A stretch of DNA of 64,000 nt, taken from contig NZ_JAHBGE010000044.1 of assembly GCF_018390635.1 (NCBI RefSeq), forward strand, positions 374,769-438,768, given 5' to 3'. Under the pieces are notes generated by a model that saw nothing but the letters and a program-made list of their open reading frames with translations, was not told where the DNA came from and searched no databases. Every line of letters begins with the position of its first letter. Within the stretch, counting starts at the first letter, position 1. The stretch is from Ancylobacter lacus (GTDB lineage Bacteria > Pseudomonadota > Alphaproteobacteria > Rhizobiales > Xanthobacteraceae). Made by a program: the position numbers and the translations under genes. Positions 62,527 through 64,000 of this stretch are shown one piece after another.

Positions 62527-63968
62527 GTCTCTTCGGCCTTCCTGCGTGCGGCGCGGAGCGTCGAGCCCGCGTCCTTGAATGTCAAACGGTGAGCCTCCTC
62601 GGCGCTGGCGGCGGTGGCCCCGGCGACGCCCCAGCGCAACGGCTCGTCCTGCGCGTAGCGCTTGCCGAGCAGATGCGCGATTTCCGCCCGCGCCAGCTCC
62701 ACGCCGAGATAGAAGGCGTGGGAGCCGTCATTCTCCACCCCGAGCTTCGGGAACAGGTCGAACGGGTCGGTGGCGCGGTGGTGGCCGTCGCGGTTGTAGA
62801 TGTGCACGCCGGCTTCGGTCACGTCGATGCGGAAGTTGCGGTCGCGCACCTCGCCGGCCAGCCGGGACACATCCTCCGGCGTGGTGGCGTAGGGCTTGCG
62901 CTCGCGCAGCGCCATCAGCCCGCCGCCGAAGCCCTGCGGCAGCGCACCGGCCTCGCGGGCGGCGAAGAATTCGCGCCGGGCGCGGTCGAATTCGCGCACC
63001 GCCGTGCGGCAATGCGGGCTCACCTGCACCGCCAGCACCGCGTTGAGCCGCAGCTCGGAGATGATGCCCATGAGAATGGCGTTGATGCCGGTGGTGTCGG
63101 CGTCGGTCAGCTCGGTGACATTGCCGATGCCCATCAGGATCGGGATGTCCGGCTCGCGCCGGCGCAACTCCGCGTAGCGCTCGATCGAGGCGGTGAAGCC
63201 GAAATGGATCGGCTCCAGGATGGGGTCGGCATAGAAGGCCCGCCCCTTCGCCCGGCAGCCGGCGATGGCCCTGAGCAGCGAATCGAGGTCGGAAGGCCGG
63301 GTGGGAATCAGCACCGGCACCGCCGGGCCCTCGTCCACGATGTCGAGCGTGGCCTCGTTGAGGCTGAGCAGGAAATCCGCCCCGGCGCGGGTGGCGCGCA
63401 CCAGCTCCTCCGGCTCCAGCGAATCGACGCTGACCTTCAGCCCCTCGGCGTGGAGCGCGGCGATGGCCGCCTCCATGTGGGGAAAGGGGGTGGCGGGCAG
63501 GCAGCCGAGGTCGATCACGTCCGCCCCGTCGGCGGCGAGGGCGCGGGCCTTGGCCAGGATGCCCGGCACATCCAGCACGGTGGCGTCGACGATCTCCGCG
63601 AAAATCGCCGTATCCTGCCGGCTGAGGTCGACGGCGCGGCGCTGCTGGCCGAAATAGTCCGGCAGGTCGGCCATTTCTTCCGGCCCGCGGGCGAAGGGCA
63701 CGCCGAAGAAGGCGGCGAGCCGCTCGATATCGCCCTTGAAGCGGCCGGGCAGCAGCACCCGGTCGGTGCCGGCCGGCAGCTTCAGCCGGCGCTCGACGAT
63801 CTCCGGCGTCATCAGCGCCGCCACCTTGACGCCGACATTGACGACGACCGGCTCCAGCCGCTCGTCGGCCAGCTCCTCGGCGATGCGGCTGAGACGCGGC
63901 TCCGCCAGCGAGCCGGTGACGAAGGCCACCTTCTCCCGCGGCGGGCCGGCGCCGTCTCCCTCCGCCAT
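62523..63968 (-). CDS. Dihydropteroate synthase-like protein (DUF6513) of C1 clusters
   Basis: This 481-residue protein has an N-terminal domain of about 130 residues (VAFVTGSLAEPRLSRIAEELAD) followed by a TIM barrel like dihydropteroate synthase (GADVIDLGCLP, LKVSVDSLEPEE, ADFLLSLNEATLDIVDEG, ILMGIGNVTELTDADTTGIN). A C-terminal domain has TEAGVHIYNRDGHHRATDPFDLFPKLG. It matches the DHPS-related protein of methanogens (MJ0107-type) and the OrfY-type protein of methylotroph C1 clusters. The pterin-binding barrel suggests that it couples or transfers the pterin in H4MPT synthesis. The start is 33 bases from the window end, so any upstream gene of the operon is cut off. Confidence 0.82.
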   Translation of the reverse strand: MAEGDGAGPPREKVAFVTGSLAEPRLSRIAEELADERLEPVVVNVGVKVAALMTPEIVERRLKLPAGTDRVLLPGRFKGDIERLAAFFGVPFARGPEEMADLPDYFGQQRRAVDLSRQDTAIFAEIVDATVLDVPGILAKARALAADGADVIDLGCLPATPFPHMEAAIAALHAEGLKVSVDSLEPEELVRATRAGADFLLSLNEATLDIVDEGPAVPVLIPTRPSDLDSLLRAIAGCRAKGRAFYADPILEPIHFGFTASIERYAELRRREPDIPILMGIGNVTELTDADTTGINAILMGIISELRLNAVLAVQVSPHCRTAVREFDRARREFFAAREAGALPQGFGGGLMALRERKPYATTPEDVSRLAGEVRDRNFRIDVTEAGVHIYNRDGHHRATDPFDLFPKLGVENDGSHAFYLGVELARAEIAHLLGKRYAQDEPLRWGVAGATAASAEEAHRLTFKDAGSTLRAARRKAEET

Positions 63969-64000
63969 CAGCCGGGGTCCCGGCCGGCGAGGGCGAGCTG

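Overview
The window is high-GC, densely packed DNA typical of an alphaproteobacterium of the order Hyphomicrobiales. Three things together suggest a facultatively autotrophic and methylotrophic member of the Xanthobacteraceae (Xanthobacter, Ancylobacter or Starkeya-like): a red-type (form IC) RuBisCO operon with cbbX and cbbR, a tetrahydromethanopterin (H4MPT)/methylofuran C1 oxidation cluster, and the rhizobial-type order ccmIEFH-degP-response regulator-kinase-glnE-kinase. The genus is inference from gene content; no rRNA or tRNA gene was seen.

Region 1 (1-10578) is the 3' end of a gene transfer agent (GTA) or tailed-phage cluster on the + strand: DUF2460 distal tail protein, DUF2163 hub, NlpC/P60 peptidase, the giant TIM-barrel baseplate protein and a DUF2793 protein. 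A probable head-spike module follows (spike-base protein, two tiny ORFs, SGNH-hydrolase fibre), then a GH24 endolysin. An unrecognised 170-residue protein (10827-11339) ends this part.

Region 2 (11402-28071) is conserved core: a FeuPQ-like two-component pair, a glycine-zipper lipoprotein, the cytochrome c maturation operon ccmIEFH, a DegP-type protease, a second two-component pair, glnE, and a convergent PAS-containing histidine kinase.

Region 3 (28090-33143) holds a divergent homologue of formaldehyde-activating enzyme behind a structured leader, aminopeptidase N, and an acyltransferase-3 membrane protein.

Region 4 (33168-43978) is a complete Calvin-cycle operon on the - strand, cbbF-P-T-A-L-S-X-E-Y, with divergent cbbR. 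A strong intrinsic terminator separates cbbS from cbbX and a perfect hairpin sits between cbbL and cbbS.

Region 5 (44003-63968) is the H4MPT/methylofuran locus. It encodes methylene-H4MPT dehydrogenase (mtdB), methenyl-H4MPT cyclohydrolase (mch) and the formyltransferase/hydrolase complex (fhcBADC), plus many cofactor-synthesis genes: beta-RFAP synthase, dihydroneopterin aldolase, MfnB, an MfnF-like protein, three ATP-grasp ligases, HisA-like and CitG-like proteins, DUF447 and a dihydropteroate-synthase-like protein. An mgtE magnesium transporter and a luciferase-like monooxygenase gene lie inside it.

Regions 4 and 5 fit one physiology: formaldehyde or formate from C1 substrates is oxidised through H4MPT toward CO2 and reductant, and the adjoining Calvin operon fixes the CO2. 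The least understood parts are the unassigned cofactor-synthesis enzymes, the divergent Fae paralogue and the spike module.
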